Below are positions 41,968 through 50,619 of a stretch of 64,000 bases of DNA, piece after piece. Position numbers and translations under genes: made by a program. The DNA is from Pseudomonas marginalis (GTDB lineage Bacteria > Pseudomonadota > Gammaproteobacteria > Pseudomonadales > Pseudomonadaceae). The stretch covers positions 506,970-570,969 of the forward strand of contig NZ_LKEG01000052.1 in assembly GCF_001645105.1 (NCBI RefSeq), written 5' to 3'. Below the pieces are notes generated by a model, which ran no database searches, had not been told where the DNA came from, and saw only the letters and a program-made list of their open reading frames with translations. The number at the start of each line of letters is the position of its first letter. Position 1 is the first letter of the stretch.

Positions 41968-42978
41968 ATGGCACAGGGATTTACGCCGATCGTGGAGTTT
42001 TACGGCGCCAACGCGGCGTTGCTCAATCAACGTATCATGCGTTGGAGTCACACTGACGCGGCGGGCATAGAGTCTGACCGGCTGGAACTGACGCTCAATA
42101 TCGAAGGCCTTGAAGGCCTGCCAAGCTTGAGCGGCAAGGTCGGCATGCGCGTGGGTTACTCGGAGTCGGGGCTGGTAGAGAAGGGCGAGTTCGTCATTAC
42201 CCAGCGAACCCCCGTGCTGTTTCCCATGCGCCTGATGATCGTGGCGACGGCCGCGCCGTTCAGCGTGGGCGACCCTCACGGCTACCGTCAGCGTCGTTCC
42301 GCCAGTTACGGGCCTACCACTCTGGGGGCGCTATTTCGGCAATTGGTCGGCCGGCATGGTTTTTCACCGCGTGTGGCGCCGTCGCTGGAGGGCATTCCGA
42401 TTGCCCACATCGACCAATCCAACGAAAGCGATATGGCGTTTATCACGCGTCTGGCCAGGCGCTATAGCGCGGTGACCAAACCGTTCAACGAGCTGTATGT
42501 GCTGGCAGAGGCCGGGCAAGTCAAATCGCTGTCCCTTCAACAACTGCCGGAGGTGAAATTGTCCGTGACCCAGGACAACCGCCCCGGTGACTACGCCTTC
42601 ATCACCGCCACGCTCAACGACAACGCGCGCTCCAAATACGGGGGCAGCCGTGTCACCTGGTGGGATGTTGCCGGGGGCAAGCAGCGCGTGGTTGAGATCG
42701 GGGTCGCGCCGTTCAAGACCGTGCGCCAGCGGTGTCAGAACGAAGAAGAAGCGCGTGCCGTCGCCGAAGGTGAGTTGCGCCGTGTGGGGCGGGAAGGGCT
42801 GGAGCTGTTGATCGATTGCCCCGGCAACCCGTTGTTGGCCGCCGAAGGGCTGTTGCGCCTGGACGACACCTGGCCGGCGTACATGCAGGGGCAATGGTCG
42901 ATAACCAAGGTCGTCAATGTGGGCGACCCGGTGACGGGGTATCGCAGTTCGATCACGGCCGGTGGTTTGTCCACCTAG
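41968..42978 (+). CDS. Tail protein D (late control D, hub)
   Basis: 336 aa, P2 gpD family (VgrG/gp27-like hub): FTPIVEFYGANAALLNQR, DQSNESDMAFITRLARRY and a C-terminal HxWSITKVVN-like QGQWSITKVVN. Forms the trimeric base to which spike V attaches. AGGAGG before the ATG. Confidence 0.93.
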   Translation: MAQGFTPIVEFYGANAALLNQRIMRWSHTDAAGIESDRLELTLNIEGLEGLPSLSGKVGMRVGYSESGLVEKGEFVITQRTPVLFPMRLMIVATAAPFSVGDPHGYRQRRSASYGPTTLGALFRQLVGRHGFSPRVAPSLEGIPIAHIDQSNESDMAFITRLARRYSAVTKPFNELYVLAEAGQVKSLSLQQLPEVKLSVTQDNRPGDYAFITATLNDNARSKYGGSRVTWWDVAGGKQRVVEIGVAPFKTVRQRCQNEEEARAVAEGELRRVGREGLELLIDCPGNPLLAAEGLLRLDDTWPAYMQGQWSITKVVNVGDPVTGYRSSITAGGLST

Positions 42979-42990
42979 CGGGGGTTCAAG

Positions 42991-43557
42991 GTGAGTGTGG
43001 TGGTGATAACTCAGCCTCAATTGATTCAAATCATGCCAGGAGCCCGCCGTGTAGCGGGCCTTTTTTTACCCGCGTTGAATGCGGCTTTCATGCGTTACGA
43101 AATCAACAGCGTGCAGCGTGCCGCTGCTTTTCTCGCGCAGATCGGCCACGAGTCCGGCGAATTGCACTACGTGCGCGAACTCGGCAGTGACGCCTATTTG
43201 AGCAAGTACGATACCGGTGCATTGGCTGCGCGCTTGGGCAACACGCCCGAGCCGGATGGCGATGGCCAAAAGTACCGAGGCCGGGGGCTGATCCAGATCA
43301 CCGGTCGGCGCAATTACCTGGCTTGCAGCCAGGCGCTGTTCGGTGATGAACGATTATTGCGTGAGCCGGTGTTGCTGGAGCAACCCCAATGGGCCGCCGA
43401 GTCCGCCGCCTGGTTCTGGCAGAGCAATGGCCTGAACGAGCTGGCGGATAAGGATCAGTTCACCACCATCACGCGGCGCATCAACGGTGGGCTCAATGGT
43501 CTGGAAGACCGTTTGCGCTTGTGGGCGCGGGCGAAGGCGGTGTTATGCGCTTCTTAG
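42991..43557 (+). CDS. Tailocin lysozyme, GH19 chitinase-like
   Basis: 188 aa from a GTG at 42991 behind GGGGG. Catalytic Glu pair in AQIGHESGELHYV; substrate-site KYRGRGLIQITGRRNY follows; C-terminus TRRINGGLNGLEDR. Degrades peptidoglycan to free particles. An unusual strong terminator-like hairpin is embedded near codon 20. Its 3' end overlaps the spanin by 13 bp. Confidence 0.92.
   Translation: MSVVVITQPQLIQIMPGARRVAGLFLPALNAAFMRYEINSVQRAAAFLAQIGHESGELHYVRELGSDAYLSKYDTGALAARLGNTPEPDGDGQKYRGRGLIQITGRRNYLACSQALFGDERLLREPVLLEQPQWAAESAAWFWQSNGLNELADKDQFTTITRRINGGLNGLEDRLRLWARAKAVLCAS
43042..43067 (+). terminator. Terminator-like hairpin inside the lysozyme gene
   Basis: GCCCGC-CGTGTA-GCGGGC followed by CC and T7, all inside codons of the lysozyme gene. 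Confidence 0.55.
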
Positions 43558-44045
43558 GCGTATGCCGCCTGATCGGCGCGTGCTTGCTGGTGGCGCTGAC
43601 CTGGCAGGTGCAGGCCTGGCGCCATGCTGCGCAGCTTGAACATGTGTTAATGACGCAGGCGCAGGCGTTATCTGCGCAAAGCCAGGCAGCCTTGCATCAA
43701 CAGCAGGCTGAACACGCCAAACGGCTGGCCCTCGAGCAACAGCTCAACGCCAGTGACCAACACCATGCGCGGGAGTTAAGCGATGCCCAACGTCACCAGG
43801 CTGCTCTGCGCGACCGCCTGGCCACTGCTGATGTGCGGTTGTCAGTCCTTCTCGACGCCACCGAGTCCACCAGTGGCTGCACAATGCCAGCCTCCGCCCC
43901 CGCCGGCAGCGTGGTTCATGCAGCCACGCGAGCCCGACTTGACCCGGCGCATGCTCAGCGAATTATCGGCATCACCGACGACGGAGACAACGCCCTGATT
44001 GCCTTGCGCGCCTGTCAGGCCTATGTGCGTGCGGTCGCCCGTTAA
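43545..44045 (+). CDS. Rz-type inner-membrane spanin (tailocin copy)
   Basis: 166 aa. The N-terminal segment LGVCRLIGACLLVALTW anchors it; a Gln/Ala-rich coiled coil follows. The last 110 residues (ELSDAQRHQAALRDRLATAD onward) nearly equal the element copy at 24826-25353. Rz1 is nested in the +1 frame. Last gene of the tailocin operon; cinA begins 81 bp later. Confidence 0.87.
   Translation: MRFLGVCRLIGACLLVALTWQVQAWRHAAQLEHVLMTQAQALSAQSQAALHQQQAEHAKRLALEQQLNASDQHHARELSDAQRHQAALRDRLATADVRLSVLLDATESTSGCTMPASAPAGSVVHAATRARLDPAHAQRIIGITDDGDNALIALRACQAYVRAVAR
43783..43998 (+). CDS. Rz1-type lipoprotein spanin nested in Rz (tailocin copy)
   Basis: 71 aa, MPNVTRLLCATAWPLLMCGC then a proline-rich mature part (PPPPPAAW). 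Same length and place as the element copy at 25091-25306. Outer-membrane half of the spanin complex. Confidence 0.8.
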   Translation: MPNVTRLLCATAWPLLMCGCQSFSTPPSPPVAAQCQPPPPPAAWFMQPREPDLTRRMLSELSASPTTETTP

Positions 44046-44126
44046 TCTCTTGTTCCAGTCTGTCGCTTGCATGAGCGATTTGCTCCTGTAGGGTAGGCAA
44101 ATCCCCGCCCACTTCTGGAGACGACC

Positions 44127-44627
44127 GTGAAGGAAATCACTCAATTGGCTGCTGAACTGGGTCGCCGCTTGCAGGTGCTCAATGCGCATGTCACCACGGC
44201 CGAGTCCTGCACCGGCGGCGGTATCGCGGAAGCCATCACGCGGGTCCCGGGAAGCTCGGCCTGGTTCGAGGCGGGTTACGTCACGTATTCCAACCGCCAG
44301 AAGACCCGGCAGTTGAATGTGCCGGAAACGTTGTTTCCAAAAGTCGGCGCGGTCAGCCAGGAAGTGGTGGAGGCGATGGTCCGTGGCGCACAGGAAAAAA
44401 GCCTCGCGCGATTTGCCGTGGCGGTCAGCGGCGTGGCGGGGCCGGACGGTGGTTCGCCGGACAAACCGGTGGGTACTGTATGGCTGGCCTTTGGCGTTGG
44501 TGACGAGCTGACGGCCGAGCTGCAGCACTTCCCCGGCAACCGCGACGAGGTCCGCCGACAAACGGTAAAGGCCGCGTTAGAGGGCTTGTTGCGACGAGCT
44601 GCAGCAGAAATAGAAAATCAGGGGTAG
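44127..44627 (+). CDS. cinA: CinA C-terminal-domain protein, nicotinamide-nucleotide amidase (PncC type)
   Basis: 166 aa. TTAESCTGGGIAEAIT near residue 28 and AVSGVAGPDGGSPDKPVGTVW near residue 97 are the signature blocks of the deamidase that recycles NMN to NaMN. Only the C-terminal CinA domain is present, the usual form in Pseudomonas. Directly upstream of recA. Confidence 0.93.
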   Translation: MKEITQLAAELGRRLQVLNAHVTTAESCTGGGIAEAITRVPGSSAWFEAGYVTYSNRQKTRQLNVPETLFPKVGAVSQEVVEAMVRGAQEKSLARFAVAVSGVAGPDGGSPDKPVGTVWLAFGVGDELTAELQHFPGNRDEVRRQTVKAALEGLLRRAAAEIENQG

Positions 44628-44641
44628 GCGATCTCCGATCT

Positions 44642-44670
44642 TTGTGGAACAATACTGTCTACTTATACAG
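44642..44670 (+). promoter_or_regulatory. recA promoter with LexA (SOS) box
   Basis: CTG-N10-CAG at 44655-44670 overlaps a -10 TATACA (44664-44669), with -35 TTGTGG (44642-44647) 16 bp upstream. RecA induction in turn triggers the tailocin repressor. Confidence 0.85.
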
Positions 44671-44711
44671 GTATTGGCCGCCCCGGCCTTATTGATTACG
44701 TGAGGACTTTA

Positions 44712-45770
44712 ATGGACGACAACAAGAAGAAAGCCTTGGCTGCGGCCCTGGGTCAGATCGAACGTCAATTCGGCAAGGGTGCCGTAATGCGTATGGGCGA
44801 TCACGACCGTCAGGCGATCCCGGCTATTTCCACTGGCTCTCTGGGTCTGGACATCGCGCTCGGCATTGGCGGCCTGCCAAAAGGCCGTATCGTTGAAATC
44901 TACGGTCCTGAATCTTCCGGTAAAACCACCTTGACCCTGTCGGTGATTGCCCAGGCGCAGAAAATGGGCGCCACCTGTGCGTTCGTCGACGCCGAGCACG
45001 CCCTCGACCCTGAATACGCCGGCAAACTGGGCGTCAATGTTGACGACCTGCTGGTTTCCCAGCCGGACACCGGTGAGCAAGCCCTGGAAATCACCGACAT
45101 GCTGGTGCGCTCCAACGCCATCGACGTGATCGTGGTCGACTCCGTGGCAGCCCTGGTACCCAAGGCTGAAATCGAAGGCGAAATGGGTGACATGCACGTG
45201 GGCCTACAAGCCCGTCTGATGTCCCAGGCGCTGCGTAAAATCACCGGTAACATCAAGAACGCCAACTGCCTGGTGATCTTCATCAACCAGATCCGTATGA
45301 AGATCGGCGTGATGTTCGGTAGCCCGGAAACCACCACCGGTGGTAACGCGCTGAAGTTCTACGCTTCGGTCCGTCTGGATATCCGCCGTACCGGCGCGGT
45401 GAAAGAAGGTGACGAGGTGGTGGGTAGCGAAACCCGCGTTAAAGTCGTGAAGAACAAAGTGGCACCGCCTTTCCGTCAGGCTGAGTTCCAGATTCTCTAC
45501 GGCAAGGGTATCTACCTGAACGGCGAGATGATCGACCTGGGCGTGCTGCACGGTTTCGTCGAGAAATCCGGTGCCTGGTATGCCTACAACGGCAGCAAGA
45601 TCGGCCAAGGCAAGGCCAACTCGGCCAAGTTCCTGGCGGACAACCCGGACATCGCTGCCACGCTTGAAAAGCAGATCCGCGACAAGCTGCTGACTGCAGC
45701 ACCAGACGTGAAAGCTGCCGCCAACCGTGAACCGGTTGCAGAAGTTGAAGAAGCTGACACTGACATCTGA
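44712..45770 (+). CDS. recA: Recombinase RecA
   Basis: 352 aa. Walker A GPESSGKTT at residues 65-73, Walker B VIVVDSVAAL, loop 2 NQIRMKIGVMFG. The C-terminus is acidic (VEEADTDI). Mediates strand exchange, LexA cleavage and, here, probable cleavage of the PrtR-type repressor. ATG at 44712. recX follows 8 bp after the stop. Confidence 0.98.
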   Translation: MDDNKKKALAAALGQIERQFGKGAVMRMGDHDRQAIPAISTGSLGLDIALGIGGLPKGRIVEIYGPESSGKTTLTLSVIAQAQKMGATCAFVDAEHALDPEYAGKLGVNVDDLLVSQPDTGEQALEITDMLVRSNAIDVIVVDSVAALVPKAEIEGEMGDMHVGLQARLMSQALRKITGNIKNANCLVIFINQIRMKIGVMFGSPETTTGGNALKFYASVRLDIRRTGAVKEGDEVVGSETRVKVVKNKVAPPFRQAEFQILYGKGIYLNGEMIDLGVLHGFVEKSGAWYAYNGSKIGQGKANSAKFLADNPDIAATLEKQIRDKLLTAAPDVKAAANREPVAEVEEADTDI

Positions 45771-45778
45771 AGCAAACG

Positions 45779-46246
45779 ATGACTGTTGTACTGGATACAC
45801 TCGTCGCCGTTCGGCGCACCGCAATGGACCTGCTCGCTCGCCGCGAGCATGGTCGAGTCGAGCTGACGCGTAAATTGCGTCAGCGCGGCGCGGAGCCCGA
45901 GATGATCGAAACTGCCCTCGACCGCTTGACGGAAGAGGGGCTGCTTTCCGAGTCTCGTTACCTTGAAAGTTTTGTCTCCTACCGAGCCCGCTCCGGCTAC
46001 GGCCCAGCGCGCATCCGTGAAGAGCTGAGCCAACGTGGTCTGCAACGTGCGGACATCGACCTTGCCCTGCGTGAGTGCGGTATCAGTTGGCAGGCGCAGC
46101 TGGAAGACACCTGGCGGCGCAAGTTCTCTGGCCATCTTCCGATTGATGCCAGGGAGCGTGCGAAGCAGGGGCGATTCCTGAGTTATCGCGGGTTTTCGAT
46201 GGAGATGATCAGCCGCTTGTTGAGCGGTCGAGATATGGACGACTGA
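45779..46246 (+). CDS. recX: RecA regulatory protein RecX
   Basis: 155 aa, all helical, with RREHGRVELTRKLRQRG, LLSESRYLESFVSYRARSGYG and RRKF near the C-terminus, the RecX three-helix repeats. It caps RecA filaments and limits their activity. Same operon as recA. Confidence 0.95.
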   Translation: MTVVLDTLVAVRRTAMDLLARREHGRVELTRKLRQRGAEPEMIETALDRLTEEGLLSESRYLESFVSYRARSGYGPARIREELSQRGLQRADIDLALRECGISWQAQLEDTWRRKFSGHLPIDARERAKQGRFLSYRGFSMEMISRLLSGRDMDD

Positions 46247-46267
46247 GTATCTCGTTGTACAGGCTAT

Positions 46268-46363
46268 TGTGGTGAGCGGGCGTACTGTGGCTAAGGCGCT
46301 GGCAAGGGCGCTTGTTGTGGCGAGGGAGCTTGCTCCCGCTGGGCTGCGAAGCAGCCCCATCAC
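46268..46363. repeat. REP-type repeats between recX and the LOG gene
   Basis: GTGGTGAGCGGGCGTACTGT and GAGGGAGCTTGCTCCCGCTG followed by GGGCTGCGAAGCAGCCCC, words shared with REP clusters at 7.5 and 63.2 kb. Confidence 0.7.
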
Positions 46364-46396
46364 CATCACCCCCATCCCCCCACTGAGACACCCCCC

Positions 46397-46433
46397 AAAA
46401 GACCCACTATGAAAATAGTGGGTCTTTTTTTTT
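46397..46433. terminator. Bidirectional terminator of recX and the LOG gene
   Basis: AAAAGACCCACTAT-GAAA-ATAGTGGGTCTTTT plus T-run. Confidence 0.9.
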
Positions 46434-46444
46434 GCCCTCAAAAA

Positions 46445-47557
46445 TCAAGCCGGCTCCGGTGCCACCCGCTGCTGCGCCTTCCCCAGAGCCTGCGCCCAGT
46501 TCTCCGGCAAGTTGATGTAATCCACCAACTCGCGCAACCGCCCCTGATCGCGACCATTGAAGTTGAACACCAACCGCGTCAAATGGCCGAACCTCGGCTC
46601 ATCATGCTCCTCGCCGGTGTACGTAAGCTGCTGAAACTCTCCGCTCAACCGCAGGCTGGCAAACTCACTCTGCAGATGGGCCAATGCCCGGTCACTGAGT
46701 GGGTGATGCATGCGCACCACAAACTCACGCTTCAACCAGCGTGTGGAGTGGAAGTTGGCATAAAACTGGTTGATCTCTTCAACCGCCTCTTCGGCGCTGT
46801 ACACCAGGCGTACCAGCTTGAGGTCGGTGGGCAGGATGTAGCGGTTGGCTTCCAACTGGCTGCGGATAAAGTCCAGGGCGCCTTGCCAGAACCCGCCGCC
46901 TGGCGCGTCCAGCAGCACCACCGGCACCAGCGGGCTCTTGCCGGTCTGGATCAGTGTCAGTACTTCCAGCGCTTCATCCAGGGTGCCAAAACCACCCGGG
47001 CACAAGACCAATGCATCGGCTTCCTTGACGAAGAACAGCTTGCGGGTAAAGAAGAAGTGGAAAGACAGCAGGTTCTCCGTGCCATCGATGGTCGGGTTGG
47101 CGTGCTGCTCAAACGGCAGCGTGATATTGAACCCCAAGCTATGTTCCAGGCCCGCGCCTTCGTGGGCGGCGGCCATGATGCCTCCGCCCCCGCCAGTGAT
47201 CACCATCAGGTCCGAGCGCGCCAGTGCAGCGCCAACTTCTCGGGCCAGGGCGTACAGCGGGCTTTCCACCGGGGTGCGTGCCGAACCGAACACGGTGACC
47301 TTGCGTCGGCCCTTGAACTGTTCCAGCACGCGGAAGGCGTGGTCGAGTTCGCGGATGGCTTGCAGGGTGATTTTGGCGTTCCAGCGGTTGCGGTCGTCCT
47401 GCGCCATGCGCAGCACGGTGAGGATCATGTCGCGATACAGAGGGATATTAGGGCTGTTGGGAGCGATCAGCTGGAGTTGGGCTTCGACCTGCTGGGTAAG
47501 GTCGGCGCCGTTTTCTTCAAAATGCCGGAGCAGGCTGTCATTCGGTTCGTAAGGCAT
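46445..47557 (-). CDS. LOG-family (TIGR00730-like) Rossmann-fold protein
   Basis: 370 aa. The central domain has VTVFGSART, MVITGGGGGIMAAAHEGA and CPGGFGTLDEALEVL, the PGGxGT lysine-decarboxylase-like motif shared by LOG phosphoribohydrolases and PpnN. The long N- and C-terminal flanks fit the larger Pseudomonas branch next to recA-recX. Likely a nucleotide 5'-monophosphate nucleosidase; the substrate cannot be read from the sequence. Confidence 0.82.
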   Translation of the reverse strand: MPYEPNDSLLRHFEENGADLTQQVEAQLQLIAPNSPNIPLYRDMILTVLRMAQDDRNRWNAKITLQAIRELDHAFRVLEQFKGRRKVTVFGSARTPVESPLYALAREVGAALARSDLMVITGGGGGIMAAAHEGAGLEHSLGFNITLPFEQHANPTIDGTENLLSFHFFFTRKLFFVKEADALVLCPGGFGTLDEALEVLTLIQTGKSPLVPVVLLDAPGGGFWQGALDFIRSQLEANRYILPTDLKLVRLVYSAEEAVEEINQFYANFHSTRWLKREFVVRMHHPLSDRALAHLQSEFASLRLSGEFQQLTYTGEEHDEPRFGHLTRLVFNFNGRDQGRLRELVDYINLPENWAQALGKAQQRVAPEPA

Positions 47558-47934
47558 TCAACTTCTCCTTCTTCACAGAGGCGGGGCCTGCGGCGAGAAA
47601 TTCGTCCGGCGGCCGCGACACTGCATGTGTCGCTGCATGCCCAAGGCATTGCACATGTTCGCCAGGCGGCAAACGGGCTCTGTATGTTCCTTGTGATTTA
47701 AAAACCTTTGCACTGCACGTCGCAGGAGGGCAACCCTCTTTTGCCCTGAAAATGTTACAGAACGGCGTGAAAACCGTTGTGAACGGGCGGTTGGGATGGC
47801 TTGATCATGGGCCGAAAAACCCTTGGCTGGCAACCGCTTATTGGTCACTCATCAGGGAGTTTAGCCGCGTACAGGGCGTTGAAGCGGGGGGAGTGCGCGC
47901 CACTGGACAGCAGCGCGCGACGGTCAGGCCAAGG
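47558..47934. other. Intergenic region, no gene seen
   Basis: Several short frames, none with a ribosome site and family resemblance. It should hold the promoter of the LOG gene. Confidence 0.4.
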
Positions 47935-48375
47935 TTACTTTTTCTTCTTCGCCGCAGCCGGTGCCGGGCAATCCGCTTCGACGAACTTTACCGATGCCAC
48001 AGGACGGTTGGTCTTGTTCTCGGTGATCTCGTAGCGCATCACCGCGCCCTTGGCCATCAGCTCGCGGTAGCCTTTGTTCAGGCACACGCTCTGGCCCAGT
48101 TGGAAATACACCGCCTTGGGGTTGGCGCGCATCTGTTCGGCGCGGTCGGGCAAGACGCTGAGGTGATCGATCAGCTGCATGCCTTCTACGGTGTAGGCGA
48201 CTTCCAGGGTTTTTTCGTCGATTTCCCGGGGCAGGTCCTTGTTGCTCTCCGCCGCGACGCTTTGCAGCTTGCGGTTCATTTGGGCCTCCAGCAGCGAGGC
48301 CGCCTGGGCGCACACGGGCAATACCAGCGCGAGGGCGACGGATGGGGCGACAAAACGCAGCATGGAACGCAGCAT
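47935..48375 (-). CDS. Exported protein of the PA3611 family
   Basis: 146 aa with a signal peptide (FVAPSVALALVLPVCAQAASL). Mature part: helix LLEAQMNRKLQSVAAESNKD and two cysteines (QSVCLNKGY and EADCPAP) that could form a disulfide. It matches my memory of PA3611, a quorum-sensing-regulated secreted factor coded near recA in PAO1. Ends in AAAKKKK. Confidence 0.68.
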   Translation of the reverse strand: MLRSMLRFVAPSVALALVLPVCAQAASLLEAQMNRKLQSVAAESNKDLPREIDEKTLEVAYTVEGMQLIDHLSVLPDRAEQMRANPKAVYFQLGQSVCLNKGYRELMAKGAVMRYEITENKTNRPVASVKFVEADCPAPAAAKKKK

Positions 48376-48554
48376 GAAACTCTCCTGATTCGGTTACTGG
48401 TGCATAGACCAGCCACTGCGCTGTGCGTTCAGTGGCGCGCAATTATAGGTGAGCCCCTGCCACTACAGCCAGGCGTATCGCTGGTAAACTGCGGCCACTT
48501 CCGCCTTCCACGAGTTTTTACCGTGTCGATTTACCCGTTCCCACGGCGCATCCG

Positions 48555-49274
48555 ATGAGCCACGCCGTTTCCCGCCTGCGCACCCAGCGCCTGGCCCGCG
48601 CCGTCCGGCCGTTCCTCAACCGTGGTTCGCGTGCCGAGCGTTGCCCTGGCTGCCGGGTCATCCCTGAATACTGCCTGTGTGCCTGGCGGCCCAAGGTCGC
48701 GGCGAAATCCGCCATGTGCCTGCTGATGCATGACGTTGAGCCGATGAAACCCAGCAACACCGGCTGGCTGATCGCCGATGTCATCGACGACACCACGGCG
48801 TTCGCCTGGTCGCGTACCGAAGTTGACCCTGAATTGCTCACTTTGCTGGCCGACCCACAATGGCAGCCCTTTATCGTGTTCCCCGGCGAATTCGTCGCGC
48901 CCGAGCGTGTCGTCAGCGAAGTGACGGCGGCAGAGGGCAAGCGCCCATTGTTCATCTTGCTCGATGGCACCTGGAGTGAGGCGCGCAAGATGTTCCGCAA
49001 AAGCCCCTACCTGGAGCATCTACCGGTACTCAGCCTGGCGCCGGAACAGCTGTCACGCTACAAACTGCGTCGTTCCAAGCGCGACGACCACTTCTGTACC
49101 GCCGAAGTCGCCGCTCTGTGCCTTGAGCTGGCGGATGACCAAGCCGCCTGCGAAGTACTCGACGCCTACCTGGACGTGTTCAGCACCCATTACCTGGCGG
49201 CCAAGTTCCAATTACCCCTGGACCCGACGGACATCGTCCATACTCGTCTTGCGCCCTATGTACCGGCGGTATAA
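48555..49274 (+). CDS. tRNA-uridine aminocarboxypropyltransferase, DTW domain (TapT-like)
   Basis: 239 aa. N-terminal zinc-type cysteines RCPGCRVIPEYCLC and the DTW signature LDGTWSEARKM near residue 138. The family adds acp3 to U47 of tRNA (YfiP/TapT). ATG at 48555; alternative upstream starts lack support. Divergent from the PA3611-like gene. Confidence 0.88.
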   Translation: MSHAVSRLRTQRLARAVRPFLNRGSRAERCPGCRVIPEYCLCAWRPKVAAKSAMCLLMHDVEPMKPSNTGWLIADVIDDTTAFAWSRTEVDPELLTLLADPQWQPFIVFPGEFVAPERVVSEVTAAEGKRPLFILLDGTWSEARKMFRKSPYLEHLPVLSLAPEQLSRYKLRRSKRDDHFCTAEVAALCLELADDQAACEVLDAYLDVFSTHYLAAKFQLPLDPTDIVHTRLAPYVPAV

Positions 49275-49527
49275 CCAGACGACGTTTGCATGATGGCACC
49301 CTAAACCCGCACGCCGCTAAAATGCCCATGGGCGTAGTGCTTGACCCCCCAGGCTACGCTGGGCATGCTGGGCGCCGATTGGGGGGCAACCGTGAATTTT
49401 TCGACGTCGTTCCAGGGGCATTTGACGTTGAGCGTGCCCTGTGGCGATAGCTGCCTGGCTGTCGCCTTGTGTACTGGCGAACCCTGAACCCATCAGGGCT
49501 CCCATAAAAAACAGGATCATTTAATCA

Positions 49528-50178
49528 ATGGCCACATACGAAATCCTGATAGCCGACGACCACCCGCTGTTTCGCAGCGCGCTGCACCAAGCAGTGACCT
49601 TGGGCCTTGGCCCGGACGTGCGCCTGGTCGAAGTGGCCAGCATTGCCGAGCTGGAAGCCCGCCTCACCGAAAAATCCGACTGGGACCTGGTGCTGCTCGA
49701 TCTGAACATGCCCGGCGCCTACGGTTTCTCCGGGCTGGTGCTGTTGCGTGGGCAATACCCGCAGATCCCCGTGGTGATGGTCTCCGCCCAGGAAGACGCC
49801 GATGTGGTGGTGCGCTCCAAGGAGTTTGGCGCCAGCGGTTTCATTCCCAAGTCCAGCGCGATGGAAGAGATCCAGAAAGCCGTACGCGCCGTGCTGGATG
49901 GCGATGTGTCCTGGCCGCCGCAGGCGTTTGAAGAAATCAATGTGTCCGACGAGGCCAAGGCCGCCCGTGATGGCCTCGCCAGCCTGACGCCCCAGCAGTT
50001 CCGGGTGCTGACCATGGTCTGTGAGGGCTTGTTGAACAAGCAGATTGCCTACGAGCTGAGCGTGTCGGAAGCGACGATCAAGGCCCATGTGACGGCGATT
50101 TTCCGCAAGCTGGGCGTGCGTACACGCACCCAGGCGGCGCTGCTCTTGCAACAACTTGAGTCAATTTCGCAGCACTAG
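49528..50178 (+). CDS. erdR: LuxR-type response regulator ErdR
   Basis: 216 aa. Receiver with IADDHPLF, phospho-acceptor in LVLLDLNMPG and IPKSS; HTH domain LTPQQFRVLTMVCEGLLNKQ and SEATIKAHVTAIFRK. Its place ahead of dgkA and finR-fpr matches erdR, a regulator of ethanol and acetate oxidation in Pseudomonas. No kinase adjacent. Confidence 0.82.
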   Translation: MATYEILIADDHPLFRSALHQAVTLGLGPDVRLVEVASIAELEARLTEKSDWDLVLLDLNMPGAYGFSGLVLLRGQYPQIPVVMVSAQEDADVVVRSKEFGASGFIPKSSAMEEIQKAVRAVLDGDVSWPPQAFEEINVSDEAKAARDGLASLTPQQFRVLTMVCEGLLNKQIAYELSVSEATIKAHVTAIFRKLGVRTRTQAALLLQQLESISQH

Positions 50179-50253
50179 GCGTTCACCGCTTCACGCTTTT
50201 TTGACTTTGCGTGATCTAGTTTCCCCACTCCTTTGGTTCAGTTGCCTATCTCT

Positions 50254-50616
50254 ATGTCGCCTTTCAAGGGTCAAACCGGTATCAAACGTATTTTCAATGC
50301 AGGGGGATATTCCCTGGACGGCCTGCGCGCAGCGTTCACCGGCGAGGCGGCGTTCCGCCAACTGGTGCTGCTCAACGTGATCCTGATCCCGGTGAGCTTT
50401 TTCCTGAATGTCAGCCGGGTCGAGCGGGCCTTGCTGATCGCCGTGTGCCTGCTGGCGTTGATCGTCGAGTTGCTCAACTCGGCGGTGGAAGCGGCGATCG
50501 ACCGCATCTCCCTGGACCGCCATCCACTGTCGAAAAACGCCAAGGACATGGGCAGCGCCGCCCAGTTCGTCGCGCTGACCATGATCACTCTGGTGTGGGC
50601 CGTGATCCTGGTCTGA
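50254..50616 (+). CDS. dgkA: Diacylglycerol kinase
   Basis: 120 aa integral membrane enzyme with three helices; EAAFRQLVLLNVIL and the signature LLNSAVEAAIDRISLD near residue 72. Phosphorylates diacylglycerol from periplasmic glucan synthesis, for which opgD is coded further on. ATG at 50254. Confidence 0.95.
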   Translation: MSPFKGQTGIKRIFNAGGYSLDGLRAAFTGEAAFRQLVLLNVILIPVSFFLNVSRVERALLIAVCLLALIVELLNSAVEAAIDRISLDRHPLSKNAKDMGSAAQFVALTMITLVWAVILV

Positions 50617-50619
50617 CCC

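Larger units (their letters stand above)
30331..44045 (+). other. R-type tailocin (contractile tail bacteriocin) gene cluster
   Basis: Repressor, promoter and leader, holin, P2-order contractile tail genes, lysozyme and spanins, all on one strand. No head, terminase, replication or integrase gene is present, which separates a tailocin from a prophage. It lies between mutS and cinA-recA, the known tailocin locus of fluorescent pseudomonads. The product should be a contractile tube that depolarises related strains. Confidence 0.93.

Noticed and set aside
30331..44045. Complete prophage
   Set aside because: No capsid, portal, terminase, replication or integrase genes; all structural genes are tail genes, so tailocin is the better reading.
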